From contig DAVH01000012.1 of the NCBI GenBank assembly GCA_002508545.1, positions 65,927 to 81,297 of the forward strand: a DNA stretch of 15,371 nt, in the 5' to 3' direction. This document shows positions 1-7,440 of this stretch, piece after piece. Under the pieces are notes generated by a model, which worked only from the letters and a program-made list of their open reading frames with translations, was not told the origin of the DNA and made no database searches. Source of the stretch: Methanomassiliicoccus sp. UBA6 (GTDB lineage: Archaea; Thermoplasmatota; Thermoplasmata; Methanomassiliicoccales; Methanomassiliicoccaceae). A program made the position numbers and the translations under genes. Position 1 is the stretch's first letter; the number at the start of each line of letters is the position of its first letter.

Positions 1-1
1 G

Positions 2-733
2 GGCCTCCTGGTCCGGCGGGGGGAGAGCGATCTGGTCCAGGAGGGGATGGGGCTGGGAACGGTAGCGCTCAGGCGCAACGGGGTGACCTACTTCCCCCGG
101 ACCGCCGCGACGCGGGCTGAAGGGCCCCTCGTGATCAAGGAGTTCACGGTGGACTCCGCCCTGGTCTTCGAGTCCCCCGTGCTGCCCATATCCAGGATGA
201 TGCCCCTGTACGGCCTGGGCACGCGGGCATACATGATGCTCCCCCGCCACCAGGAGAGGTTGCTGGACCTGAGGTCGAGAGCGTTCTCCCGGCTCAGGGT
301 CCGTCCGGAGCTCAGGAGAACCTCGCCGCTGGCGACGGCGAGGTTCACCTACTCGGTCCAGCGGGACGTGGTGACCGTCAGGGCGTCGGTCAGCTCCCTC
401 CGCGGCGCCCTGCCGACCGTGTTCATCATGAACGAGCTGGGGGCCGACCGCTTCACCTCGGCCATCAGGGACGGCAGCGTCGTCCCCGCACCCACCGGGT
501 GGTGCCCGCTCGGCGGCGTGCCGACCCCGGCACTGCTGGACAGGGAGCACGGAACGACGTTCCTCATCGATAGGCTGGGGGTGAGCGACGGCGTGGAGGC
601 GCAGCTGTTCTGGGGAAGGGAGCGGCGGGAGGACCTCTGCTGGGCCGGCTTCGAGCTGGAGCTTCGCGGGACAAGGGCGATCGGGGCCGTGGAGGTCGAG
701 TATGACCTGAGGTTCGGGGAGGCGGCCGAATGA
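2..733 (+). CDS. Unrecognised protein, 5' end outside the window (partial)
   Basis: The frame is open from base 2 to a TGA at 731-733, so at least 243 codons are present and the gene probably begins upstream. An in-frame ATG at 47 has a GGAGG only two bases before it, too close for a comfortable ribosome binding site, and the residues before it read as continuous protein. I do not recognise the family. The visible part is rich in short alternating hydrophobic stretches, which suggests beta structure, with no membrane segment and no obvious metal or nucleotide motif. It ends in an acidic strand-like stretch (EVEYDLRF). Its stop overlaps the start of the radical SAM gene (ATGA at 730-733), so the two are probably translationally coupled and may serve one process. 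Function is unassigned. Confidence 0.75.
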   Translation, partial: GLLVRRGESDLVQEGMGLGTVALRRNGVTYFPRTAATRAEGPLVIKEFTVDSALVFESPVLPISRMMPLYGLGTRAYMMLPRHQERLLDLRSRAFSRLRVRPELRRTSPLATARFTYSVQRDVVTVRASVSSLRGALPTVFIMNELGADRFTSAIRDGSVVPAPTGWCPLGGVPTPALLDREHGTTFLIDRLGVSDGVEAQLFWGRERREDLCWAGFELELRGTRAIGAVEVEYDLRFGEAAE

Positions 734-2058
734 GCGGACCGGTGGCCCTTATCTATCCTTACTTCAGGACCAAGGCGCCCAACCAGCAGCTGTTCCCGCC
801 GCTGGGGATCGCCTCCCTGGCCAGCCAGATGAAGGAGCTGGGGATCGAGGTGCGGCAGCATGACTGCACCTTCCGGGCGCCTGGCGAGGTGGTCGCGGAG
901 GTCGCCGCGCTGGGGGCGGAGATCGTCGGCATATACGTCATGGCCACCCTGGTCCGCCCCGCCCTCGCACTGCTGAGCGCGATAAGGGAGGCCCTCCCGG
1001 ACGCGGTTACCGTCGCCGGGGGACCGATGCCCACCCTCCATCCGGAGCGCTTCGCCGAGCTGTTCGACGCGGTGTTCTGCGGGGAGGCCGACCGGTCCTT
1101 CCCCTCGTTCTGCAAAGACCTTCTCGATGCCCGCGACAACGGGGCCGAGGGGACGATGGGCCTCACCCGCTACCCGGGACTGTGCTGCCGTCGCGACGGG
1201 ACATTGATCAAGAACCCCGTCCATGCGCTGTCGGGGGAGGAGTGCGATGCCCTTCCCCTCCCTGACCGGGGCGGGGTCGACCTCCTCCCGTACCATGAAT
1301 TCTGGATGAAGAAGATGGGGGCGAGGATGGCCACGCTGATGACCACGAGGGGCTGCCCCCACCAATGCGACTTCTGCTCCAGGCCGATCTTCGGCAACCG
1401 GTTCCGGAAGCATTCGATCGGCAGGGTGATGGAGGAGGTGATGGACATCGCCAGACTGGGCCACGACCGCATCTGGATCGCCGACGACTCCTTCACCCTG
1501 GACCTCGACCACGTCCGGTCGTTCTGCGACGCCATGATCGGGTCTGGCCTGGGCATGAGGTGGTCCTGCCTTTCCCGGGTGGACTCCATCGACGCGGACC
1601 TTGTCCGCCTCATGTCCCGAGCGGGGTGCGACAAGGTCTACCTCGGCCTGGAGTCCGGGAGCGATGAGACCCTCCGGCTGATGAACAAGCGGGCGACGGT
1701 AGAGGATGGAATGAAGGCCGTCCATTTGTTCCATCGAGGCGGGATCGCGGTCGGCGCGTTCTTCATGGTCGGATACCCGGGCGAGACCGTCGATTCGGTG
1801 GAGAGCACGTTCTCCCTGGCCCTGTCCCTGCCTCTGGACGAGATATCGTTCAACGTGCCCTATCCGCTGCCCGGCTCGGCCCTCTTCTCCCGGGTCCAGC
1901 TGCTGTCCCCGTGGGACGACTGGACCGTCGAGAACGATGTGCGCTTCCTGTACCGTTCGGAGTTCGATGAGGAATGGCTCAGGAGGAGGATATCCGAGAC
2001 CCTCGACGAGTTCGCCATGCGCCAGGCCTCTCGGGCCGTGACCGTGACGGGCAAATAG
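730..2058 (+). CDS. B12-binding-domain radical SAM protein
   Basis: This 442-residue protein has the two-domain layout of cobalamin-binding radical SAM enzymes. Residues about 4-140 form a Rossmann-like B12-binding domain (PPLGIASLAS near residue 23, GGPMPTLHPE from residue 97). The catalytic domain contains CPHQCDFC, with the cluster cysteines at C209, C213 and C216 (CxxxCxxC). Later family motifs YLGLESGSDETL and FFMVGYPGE are also present. Such enzymes use a [4Fe-4S] cluster, S-adenosylmethionine and often cobalamin for methylation or ring chemistry. The substrate cannot be read from the sequence. The classical base-off B12 motif DxHxxG is not seen: the expected site reads HDCTFRAPG. The start overlaps the preceding stop and GGGGAGG lies at 716-722. 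The next gene starts seven bases after the TAG stop. Confidence 0.9.
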   Translation: MSGPVALIYPYFRTKAPNQQLFPPLGIASLASQMKELGIEVRQHDCTFRAPGEVVAEVAALGAEIVGIYVMATLVRPALALLSAIREALPDAVTVAGGPMPTLHPERFAELFDAVFCGEADRSFPSFCKDLLDARDNGAEGTMGLTRYPGLCCRRDGTLIKNPVHALSGEECDALPLPDRGGVDLLPYHEFWMKKMGARMATLMTTRGCPHQCDFCSRPIFGNRFRKHSIGRVMEEVMDIARLGHDRIWIADDSFTLDLDHVRSFCDAMIGSGLGMRWSCLSRVDSIDADLVRLMSRAGCDKVYLGLESGSDETLRLMNKRATVEDGMKAVHLFHRGGIAVGAFFMVGYPGETVDSVESTFSLALSLPLDEISFNVPYPLPGSALFSRVQLLSPWDDWTVENDVRFLYRSEFDEEWLRRRISETLDEFAMRQASRAVTVTGK

Positions 2059-2064
2059 CCGGTA

Positions 2065-3153
2065 ATGCCCTCCAGGTCCGTGGACCTCAACGACCTCGTC
2101 CGGCGGCGGCTCTGCTCACAGGGGATCGCCTGCGGCCTGTCAGCTCCCAGCGAGGCGGCCGCCAGGCTGACCGCGGTGCAGGCTCAGGAACGGCCCAGCG
2201 CCGCCTGGGCCATCGGCCTGCGGAGCGGGGCGACAGCGGAGGAGGTGGAGAAGGCCGTGACCTCAGGGTCCATCGTCCGAACCTGGCTGATGCGGGGAAC
2301 GCTGCACTTCGTCGCCTCCGAGGACGTCCGATGGCTCCTTGATGTCGTGGCCTCCCGAGCGATCGCCAGGAGCAAACGGAGGCACGAGGAGCTTCGCCTC
2401 GACGAGAGGACGTTCGAGCAGAGCCGGGAGGTGTTCGCCAACGCGCTGATAGGCGGCATGAAGCTGACCCGCGGCGAGATGATGGCCGCCCTCGAGAACG
2501 CGGGCATCTCCACCGCTGGCCAGAGGGGCTACCACATCCTGTGGCGCCTGGCCCTCGAGGGGCTGATCTGCTACGGGCCCATGCTGGGCAGGGAGGCCAG
2601 CTTCGTCCTGCTCGACGAGTGGGTGCCCGCGTCCGCGAAGCTGCCGCGGGAGCGGGCGATGGCCAGGCTGGCCTGCCGGTACTTTGACGGCCACGGCCCG
2701 GCCGGCGTCCATGACCTCGTGTGGTGGTCCGGCGTCACTGTCGCGGAAGCGAGGACGGCCATCGAGGCGGCCGGAGAGCGGCTTATCGAGGAAAAATGCT
2801 GCGGGAGCACGTACTGGTCCTCTTCCTCCAGGTTGCACGACGGGGAGGCAACGAGCGCGCACCTGCTGCCCGCGTTCGACGAGTTCATCGTCGGTTACAG
2901 GGACCGCAGCGCCGTGCTCGACGGGGCGCACCGCAAGGAGGCGCTCTCGTCCTACGGGATGTTCTATCCCACCGTGGTGATCGACGGGCGGGTCCGTGGG
3001 ACCTGGAAGGCGGAGAGGAAGAAAGAGGTCCGGATCGAGGTGAGGCCGTTCGACCGCCTGAGCGAGGCGGAGACCAGCGCCCTGGACGAGGCCGCCTCGC
3101 GCTACGGCAGGTTCCTAGGCCTGCCCGCGAAGCTCTCGGTCCGCGGACCTTAG
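2065..3153 (+). CDS. Winged-helix protein of the AlkZ/YcaQ (HTH_42) family, possible DNA glycosylase
   Basis: The 362-residue protein matches the HTH_42 superfamily of tandem winged-helix proteins that includes AlkZ and E. coli YcaQ (AlkX), glycosylases that unhook bulky or crosslinked DNA adducts. Family features seen are the N-terminal VQAQERPSAAWAIGLR stretch, WLMRGTLHF near residue 74, and PAFDEFIVGYRDR with a following VVIDGRVRGTW near the C terminus. Characterised AlkZ proteins use a Q-hydrophobic-Q catalytic motif. Here Q39-A40-Q41 occupies the matching site, as in the AlkZ type and unlike the Q-x-D of YcaQ. Activity is inferred, since many family members are untested. The gene starts six bases after the radical SAM stop with no strong Shine-Dalgarno, suggesting co-transcription and reinitiation. 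Its TAG stop overlaps the stop of the convergent mntP-like gene. Confidence 0.82.
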   Translation: MPSRSVDLNDLVRRRLCSQGIACGLSAPSEAAARLTAVQAQERPSAAWAIGLRSGATAEEVEKAVTSGSIVRTWLMRGTLHFVASEDVRWLLDVVASRAIARSKRRHEELRLDERTFEQSREVFANALIGGMKLTRGEMMAALENAGISTAGQRGYHILWRLALEGLICYGPMLGREASFVLLDEWVPASAKLPRERAMARLACRYFDGHGPAGVHDLVWWSGVTVAEARTAIEAAGERLIEEKCCGSTYWSSSSRLHDGEATSAHLLPAFDEFIVGYRDRSAVLDGAHRKEALSSYGMFYPTVVIDGRVRGTWKAERKKEVRIEVRPFDRLSEAETSALDEAASRYGRFLGLPAKLSVRGP

Positions 3154-3710
3154 CCTGACAGGAACAGGTGGTCCACCAGGATCCTGACGCCGATGAGGAT
3201 GAGAATCACGCCCCCGACGAGCCTGACTCTCCTCCCGAACACCGTTCCCAGGCGGCATCCGAACCCGAAGCCCACCAGGGCGAGGGCGAAGGTGACCGCG
3301 CCGATGACGATGACCGGCTCGAGTATGGAGATCTCCAGGAACGCAAAGCTGAGGCCCACCATCAGCGCATCGATGCTCGTGGCCACCGCCAGGACCAGCC
3401 CGGCGTACAGGGTGACCTCCTCGCCCTCATCGCCCTCGTCCTTCGTCGAGTCGTATATCATCTTGGCCCCGATGAACGCGAGCAGCGTGAACGCGATCCA
3501 GTGGTCCACGTCCCTGATGATGTCCTCGAACCCGATCCCCACGTAATAGCCGATGACCGGCATCATCGCCTGGAAGCCTCCGAACAGGGAGGCGAGCATG
3601 AGCGCGGTCCTCCGGCGGTCCCGGTCCACGGCGATCCCTTTAGCTATCGACACGGCGAACGCGTCCATGGCCAGGCCGACCGCAATGAGGAAGATCGTGA
3701 TCAGGTCCAT
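3150..3710 (-). CDS. mntP: MntP-family manganese efflux pump
   Basis: The 186-residue membrane protein has about six hydrophobic segments and close to the usual MntP length (about 188). The two half-repeats carry the conserved acidic sites: LAMDAFAVS with D16 in helix 1 and TSIDALMVG with D114 in the second half. A charged cytoplasmic loop lies between (DEGDEGEE, about 91-98). MntP proteins export Mn2+ across the cytoplasmic membrane and prevent manganese toxicity. The assignment rests on the whole-length pattern and both Asp motifs. The gene is convergent with the AlkZ-like gene and the two stop codons overlap (TAA here, TAG there). A TATA-like box sits about 37 bases before the ATG, so it is probably transcribed alone. 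I see no obvious yybP-ykoY-type riboswitch in the short leader. Confidence 0.9.
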   Translation of the reverse strand: MDLITIFLIAVGLAMDAFAVSIAKGIAVDRDRRRTALMLASLFGGFQAMMPVIGYYVGIGFEDIIRDVDHWIAFTLLAFIGAKMIYDSTKDEGDEGEEVTLYAGLVLAVATSIDALMVGLSFAFLEISILEPVIVIGAVTFALALVGFGFGCRLGTVFGRRVRLVGGVILILIGVRILVDHLFLSG

Positions 3711-3746
3711 CGTCTCATCGGGAGATGGCCGGAAGTCGGGTAGCCG

Positions 3747-3753
3747 ATATAAA
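3747..3753 (-). promoter_or_regulatory. TATA box of the mntP-like gene
   Basis: Read on the minus strand this is TTTATAT inside an otherwise G/C-rich stretch. A transcript starting about 25 bases downstream would leave a leader of roughly 10 bases before the ATG at 3710. This spacing is normal for archaeal TBP-dependent promoters. Confidence 0.5.
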
Positions 3754-3771
3754 GAAGTTTACATCGCCGCC

Positions 3772-3796
3772 CGGAAAGAAAGGGGAAAGGGTTTGA
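3772..3796 (-). terminator. Pyrimidine/T-rich stretch after the secreted-protein gene
   Basis: On the minus strand, shortly after the TGA at 3814, the DNA runs CCCTTTCCCCTTTTCTTTCC. Archaeal RNA polymerase can terminate on T-rich runs without a hairpin, and this one sits just before the mntP promoter, where a stop between the two genes would be expected. The T runs are broken by C, so the call is tentative. Confidence 0.35.
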
Positions 3797-3813
3797 GGCC
3801 CGACCCGCTCATG

Positions 3814-4509
3814 TCATCGCAACATCGTGATGCAGGACAGGTCGGTGAACCGGTCAGGGAACTGGCACATGATGCCGTTGCTGAACATGTCCGCCATCTC
3901 TAGGCCCTGGGCCTCGATCAGGTCGAAGGTCGCTATCGATTCGGCATACTGCCCCATGAGGTACTGCAGGGTCTCCTGTATTGTCAGGTTGAGATGCTCG
4001 TTCCACATGGCATTGACCTCGCTGATCCCCCAGAAGTTCGGGTTCATGCGGTTCATAAGTATGGTCATGTTCCGGGCGTTGTCGAACCAGTCGTTGATCA
4101 GGCCTGTTACGTTGGCTCCGTCCCTCGCTCCAGCAACTATCTGGGCAGCGATGGCGAAGTGACCGACCAGCTCGGGGTAGAAGTCGTCGACCTGGTCGCC
4201 GTAGAACGGCCTCATCATCTCCCGTGTTTCATTGGCGACCATGATCAGCCGGTCGATGGTCGCGTTGGTCGACGGCGACTGGGTCAGGATATCTATGATC
4301 GCCTCCCTGGTATACCAGACATGATCTTCCCATAGCGCCCTCCATAGATCGTGGAACTCGACCGCCGATATCTGGCCGTCTGGCATCTGAGGGCTGTCCG
4401 GGCAGCTCGTTGCCCTTCCATCGTCGCCGAGCGCGAGCAATGGTACGCTGGCCACTGCCATGATCGCTACCACGGCAAGGGCCAGGCTTGCTAAGGCTCT
4501 CCTCTTCAT
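3814..4509 (-). CDS. Secreted helical protein with four spaced histidines, related to bacterial proteins often labelled acetylglutamate kinase
   Basis: The 231-residue product starts with a classical export signal (KRR, then a hydrophobic core to about residue 27). The rest is predicted helical. H53, H63, H117 and H172 fall in similar helix positions: W60-EDH63-VWYT67 recurs as W169-NEH172-LNLT176, with LVGH117FAIAA between. This suggests a duplicated-helix bundle. From memory the pattern (LWE.HVWYTR, FYG, INP.W, QFP..F) matches a Bacillus/Clostridia family frequently mislabelled acetylglutamate kinase, which has no kinase motifs. Five N-x-T sites (N82, N93, N133, N147, N174) fit a glycosylated exported protein. 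Function is unknown; metal or ligand binding by the histidines is a guess. The start is supported by GGTGAT seven bases upstream. Confidence 0.8.
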   Translation of the reverse strand: MKRRALASLALAVVAIMAVASVPLLALGDDGRATSCPDSPQMPDGQISAVEFHDLWRALWEDHVWYTREAIIDILTQSPSTNATIDRLIMVANETREMMRPFYGDQVDDFYPELVGHFAIAAQIVAGARDGANVTGLINDWFDNARNMTILMNRMNPNFWGISEVNAMWNEHLNLTIQETLQYLMGQYAESIATFDLIEAQGLEMADMFSNGIMCQFPDRFTDLSCITMLR

Positions 4510-4515
4510 ATGTTC

Positions 4516-4521
4516 ATCACC
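4516..4521 (-). promoter_or_regulatory. Ribosome binding site fixing the start of the secreted-protein gene
   Basis: On the minus strand GGTGAT lies six bases before the ATG at 4509 and matches the anti-Shine-Dalgarno end of archaeal 16S rRNA. A nearer upstream ATG is in another frame and hits a stop within four codons, so 4509 is the correct start. Confidence 0.65.
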
Positions 4522-4530
4522 CCTCTATCC

Positions 4531-4546
4531 CGTCCATCTTTGGACG
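4531..4546 (-). repeat. 16-bp inverted repeat in the leader of the secreted-protein gene
   Basis: CGTCCA, four bases, then TGGACG: a perfect 6-bp-arm palindrome 22-37 bases upstream of the ATG at 4509, just ahead of the ribosome binding site. It could be a protein-binding operator near the transcription start or a short RNA hairpin in the leader. A weak TATA-like TATCATA lies at about 4548-4554 on the same strand. Confidence 0.4.
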
Positions 4547-4556
4547 CTATGATACT

Positions 4557-5100
4557 CAGGCCAGGCATGGGACTATGAACGTTTTCCGCCCTTGCGACCC
4601 CGGCCATCCCAGGCTAGCGATGAATCAGCGACCAGCGCCATGGATGCTACCAATAATCTGGTCATCAGCGGTCGTTCCGCCGTTCGGTCGCAGGCCGACC
4701 AGGTCCCGTTCAGCGAATGGACGAGAATGATCGAGGGCTGCACGAAGACCCTTGCCGGGAGACTGGCTGGCGATGGCCGGGGAAGATATCCATACGTCCG
4801 AAGGGAGAAGGCGGCCATGATCGCAGCATGTCCGATCTGCGGAGAATGGGCGAGCTGGGAGATACGCCGATGATGCCCTGTCGCCTCGAGGCCGATGGTA
4901 TGTCGGTCCGACCCGGATATGTTCGCTGCTTCACCGGCATAGGCATGCTTTCCGACCTCTTACGAGCGGCCGGGGGCATCGCTTGCAAGGGGCTCGAGCG
5001 AGGGCTTTTTATTATCCTTGGCCATTTATGATTCAGGTTCGCCTTAAATGCAGGATGGAGCACCAATCGCGGCCGGTTCCATGATCGCGACGAAGCGTTC
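4557..5100. other. Long intergenic stretch, no convincing gene
   Basis: About 600 bases separate the divergent secreted-protein and histidine-kinase genes. Short open frames exist on both strands, but none has a ribosome binding site with protein-like composition. One plus-strand frame (4592-4873) ends in a CPIC stretch resembling half of a zinc ribbon, with no second cysteine pair. Possible kinase promoter elements lie near the right end: TTTTTATTA at 5006-5014 and CTTAAATG at 5043-5050. I see no tRNA, known riboswitch or repeat array here. Confidence 0.5.
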
Positions 5101-5120
5101 GGCACGGGGGGAAGGTATTG

Positions 5121-7397
5121 ATGAACACTGGTTCGACCGGATCTGATAGAACGGAGAGGCTCTTTTTCGACCTGTCTCCGGACCTGCTCTGCATCGTTGA
5201 CTTTGACGGACGCTTCAAGCGCCTCAATGCCTCCTTCGAGAGCGCCTTGGGCTGGACGAGCGCGGACCTGGTAGGGAGGCCGTTCCTGGAGCTCGTTCAC
5301 CCCGATGACCGGGAGGCCACCGGGAAGATCATGGCCCGCCTCCTGGGCGGCAGCACCCTCTCCGGGTTCGAGAACCGCTGCCTGTGCAAGGACGGAGGCT
5401 TCAGATGGATGTCCTGGAGCGCCCATCCCGCGGCGGAAGAGGCATCGGTCCACGCGATAGGCCGGGACATCACTGGAATGAAGACCGTCGAGGCGGAGCT
5501 CAGGATCAGCGAGAGGAGGTACCGGTACCTCTTGGAAGTGGCGAACGAGGGGGTCATGGCGATCAATGCCAATTCCGCCATCACCTTCGTGAACGAGCGC
5601 TTCCTGAACATGCTGGGATACCGGCCGGAGGAGGTCATCGGGGAGCAGCTGATGACCTTCGTCGATCCTCAGGACGTCCCGTACATGGTGGAGCACATCG
5701 GCCGCAGGATGAGAGGGATGGAGGAGCAGTACGACATACGGCTCGTGCGTAAGGACGGCCAGAGGATCATCACCATGATCAATGCCGCGCCGATGCACGA
5801 TGACGAGAAGCGGTACATCGGCTCGCTATCCCTGGTCACGGACGTCACCGAGAAGCGCAGGATGGAAAGCGCGCTGATGGAGGAGAAGGAACGATTGAGC
5901 GTGACGCTGCGCAGCATCGGGGACGGGGTCATCGTCACCGACGACATGGGGAGGATCGTCCTGATGAACGATGTCGCCGAGTCCCTGACCGGATGGAAGC
6001 AGGAGGAGGCCGTATCCCGGCCGCTCGAGGAGGTGTTCAACATCGTCAACGAGACGACCGGGATAAGGTGCGAGAACCCTGCAGAGAAGGTGCTCAAGGA
6101 GGGAAGGGTCGTGGGCCTCGCCAACCACACCGTGCTCATATCCCGGGACGGCACGAGGAGGGTGCTCGGGGACAGCGGGGCGCCGATCCGGGACGAGAAG
6201 GGCAAGATCCTGGGAGTGGTGCTGGTGTTCCGGGATGAGACCAGCGCACGGAAGATGGAAGCCGAGATGGTCAAGATGCAGCGGCTCGAGTCCATCGGGG
6301 TCCTGGCCGGAGGGATCGCCCACGACTTCAACAACTACCTGACGGCGATCGAGGGCAACATCGCCCTGGCCAAGATGAAGCTGGGCTCCGTGGACAAGGC
6401 CGTGGTGGAGAGGCTGTCGGACGCGGAGAAGGCCTCGGTGATGGCCCGAAGCCTGACGAAGCAGCTACTGGTGTTCTCCAAGGGCGGCGAGCCGGTGAAG
6501 AAGATCTCCGACGTCGGCAGGCTGCTCGCCGACTCGCTGAGGATCACCCTGGCCGGCTCGAACGTCGATCACCGGCTTGAGATCGACCCTGACCTCTGCC
6601 CGGTGGAGGTGGACGAGGGGCAGATCGCCCAGGTCTTCAACAACATCATCCTGAACGCCAAGGACGCGATGCCCGGCGGCGGGACCATCGAGGTGTCGGC
6701 GAAGAACGTCGACCTCGAGCTCAACGAGGTGCGGTCCTGCGCCTCGGGGGAATATGTCCGCATAACGATCACCGACCACGGGACGGGAATACCCGCGCCG
6801 GACCTCGAGAGGATCTTCGACCCCTATTACACAACCAAGAAGAGCGGGAGGGGGCTGGGCCTGGCCATCGTCCATTCGATCATGGCTCGGCACGACGGCG
6901 CCATCCAGGTCCGTTCGGAGGTAGGGAAGGGGACGACCTTCGATCTCCTCCTGCCCACCCCCTACGAGCGCGAGGAGTCTGGAAAGGAGAGCATCAAGGC
7001 CACGCGGTGCGGTCACGGCAAAGTGCTGTGGATGGACGACGAGGACATGGTCAGGGAGGTCGGGGGCGAGCTCCTCACGTACCTGGGCTACCAGGTGGAG
7101 CTGGCGAGTAACGGCGAGGAGGCCCTGGAGATGTACCGGTCGTCACGGGACTCCAACGCGCGCTTCGACCTCGTCATCCTGGACCTGACCGTCCCCGGGG
7201 GGATGGGGGGAGAGGAGACCATGAGGCGGTTGCTGGAGATCGACCCCGAGATCAAGGCGATGGTCTGCAGCGGCTACTCCAACGATCCAGTGATGTCCCG
7301 CTACTACGACTACGGGTTCAAGGGGGTGCTGTCCAAACCGTTCAACATCGATGAGCTCTCCGCCAAGCTGTGCAGCATCATCGGCTCGGGAAGCTAG
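5121..7397 (+). CDS. Soluble hybrid sensor histidine kinase: three PAS domains, kinase, receiver
   Basis: Domains in order are PAS at about 14-125, PAS at 130-250, PAS at 256-378, a HisKA dimerisation helix with LAGGIAHDFNN and phospho-acceptor H401, a HATPase domain (FNNIILNAKDAM N-box, DHGTGIP, GRGLGLAIV), and a C-terminal receiver at about 634-755. The receiver has an acidic pair at D639/D640, phospho-acceptor D688 in ILDLTVPGG, and K740-region lysine K739. There is no membrane segment, so it senses a cytoplasmic cue, perhaps redox or a small ligand through PAS. No output domain is present; phosphate would pass to a partner not in this window. A TTG lies directly before the ATG at 5121; I choose ATG, with GGAAGGT just upstream. 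This kinase type is common in bacteria and in some methanogens and Thermoplasmata. The neighbours are not regulators. Confidence 0.92.
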   Translation: MNTGSTGSDRTERLFFDLSPDLLCIVDFDGRFKRLNASFESALGWTSADLVGRPFLELVHPDDREATGKIMARLLGGSTLSGFENRCLCKDGGFRWMSWSAHPAAEEASVHAIGRDITGMKTVEAELRISERRYRYLLEVANEGVMAINANSAITFVNERFLNMLGYRPEEVIGEQLMTFVDPQDVPYMVEHIGRRMRGMEEQYDIRLVRKDGQRIITMINAAPMHDDEKRYIGSLSLVTDVTEKRRMESALMEEKERLSVTLRSIGDGVIVTDDMGRIVLMNDVAESLTGWKQEEAVSRPLEEVFNIVNETTGIRCENPAEKVLKEGRVVGLANHTVLISRDGTRRVLGDSGAPIRDEKGKILGVVLVFRDETSARKMEAEMVKMQRLESIGVLAGGIAHDFNNYLTAIEGNIALAKMKLGSVDKAVVERLSDAEKASVMARSLTKQLLVFSKGGEPVKKISDVGRLLADSLRITLAGSNVDHRLEIDPDLCPVEVDEGQIAQVFNNIILNAKDAMPGGGTIEVSAKNVDLELNEVRSCASGEYVRITITDHGTGIPAPDLERIFDPYYTTKKSGRGLGLAIVHSIMARHDGAIQVRSEVGKGTTFDLLLPTPYEREESGKESIKATRCGHGKVLWMDDEDMVREVGGELLTYLGYQVELASNGEEALEMYRSSRDSNARFDLVILDLTVPGGMGGEETMRRLLEIDPEIKAMVCSGYSNDPVMSRYYDYGFKGVLSKPFNIDELSAKLCSIIGSGS

Positions 7398-7440
7398 CGT
7401 CCGGACCACGCCCTCAAGCAGGACATTATTTCCCCGGCCC

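Noticed and set aside
349..1734. 461-codon open frame on the minus strand, antisense to the radical SAM gene
   Set aside because: Composition is dominated by Gly, Pro, Arg, His and Val without domain pattern. The opposite strand encodes a clear radical SAM protein over the same bases, so this is a GC-rich shadow.
3711..3800. Manganese-sensing yybP-ykoY riboswitch before the mntP-like gene
   Set aside because: The leader after the TATA box is too short for the aptamer, and no paired conserved loop pattern is visible.
4592..4873. Plus-strand frame ending with a CPICGEW stretch, resembling a zinc ribbon
   Set aside because: Only one cysteine pair is present, it falls near the C terminus, the start lacks a ribosome binding site, and the remainder is low in protein character.
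4710..5798. 362-codon minus-strand open frame opposite the start of the histidine kinase
   Set aside because: It is antisense to the first PAS domains, which are unmistakable, and the encoded sequence is His/Pro/Arg-rich with no family features.
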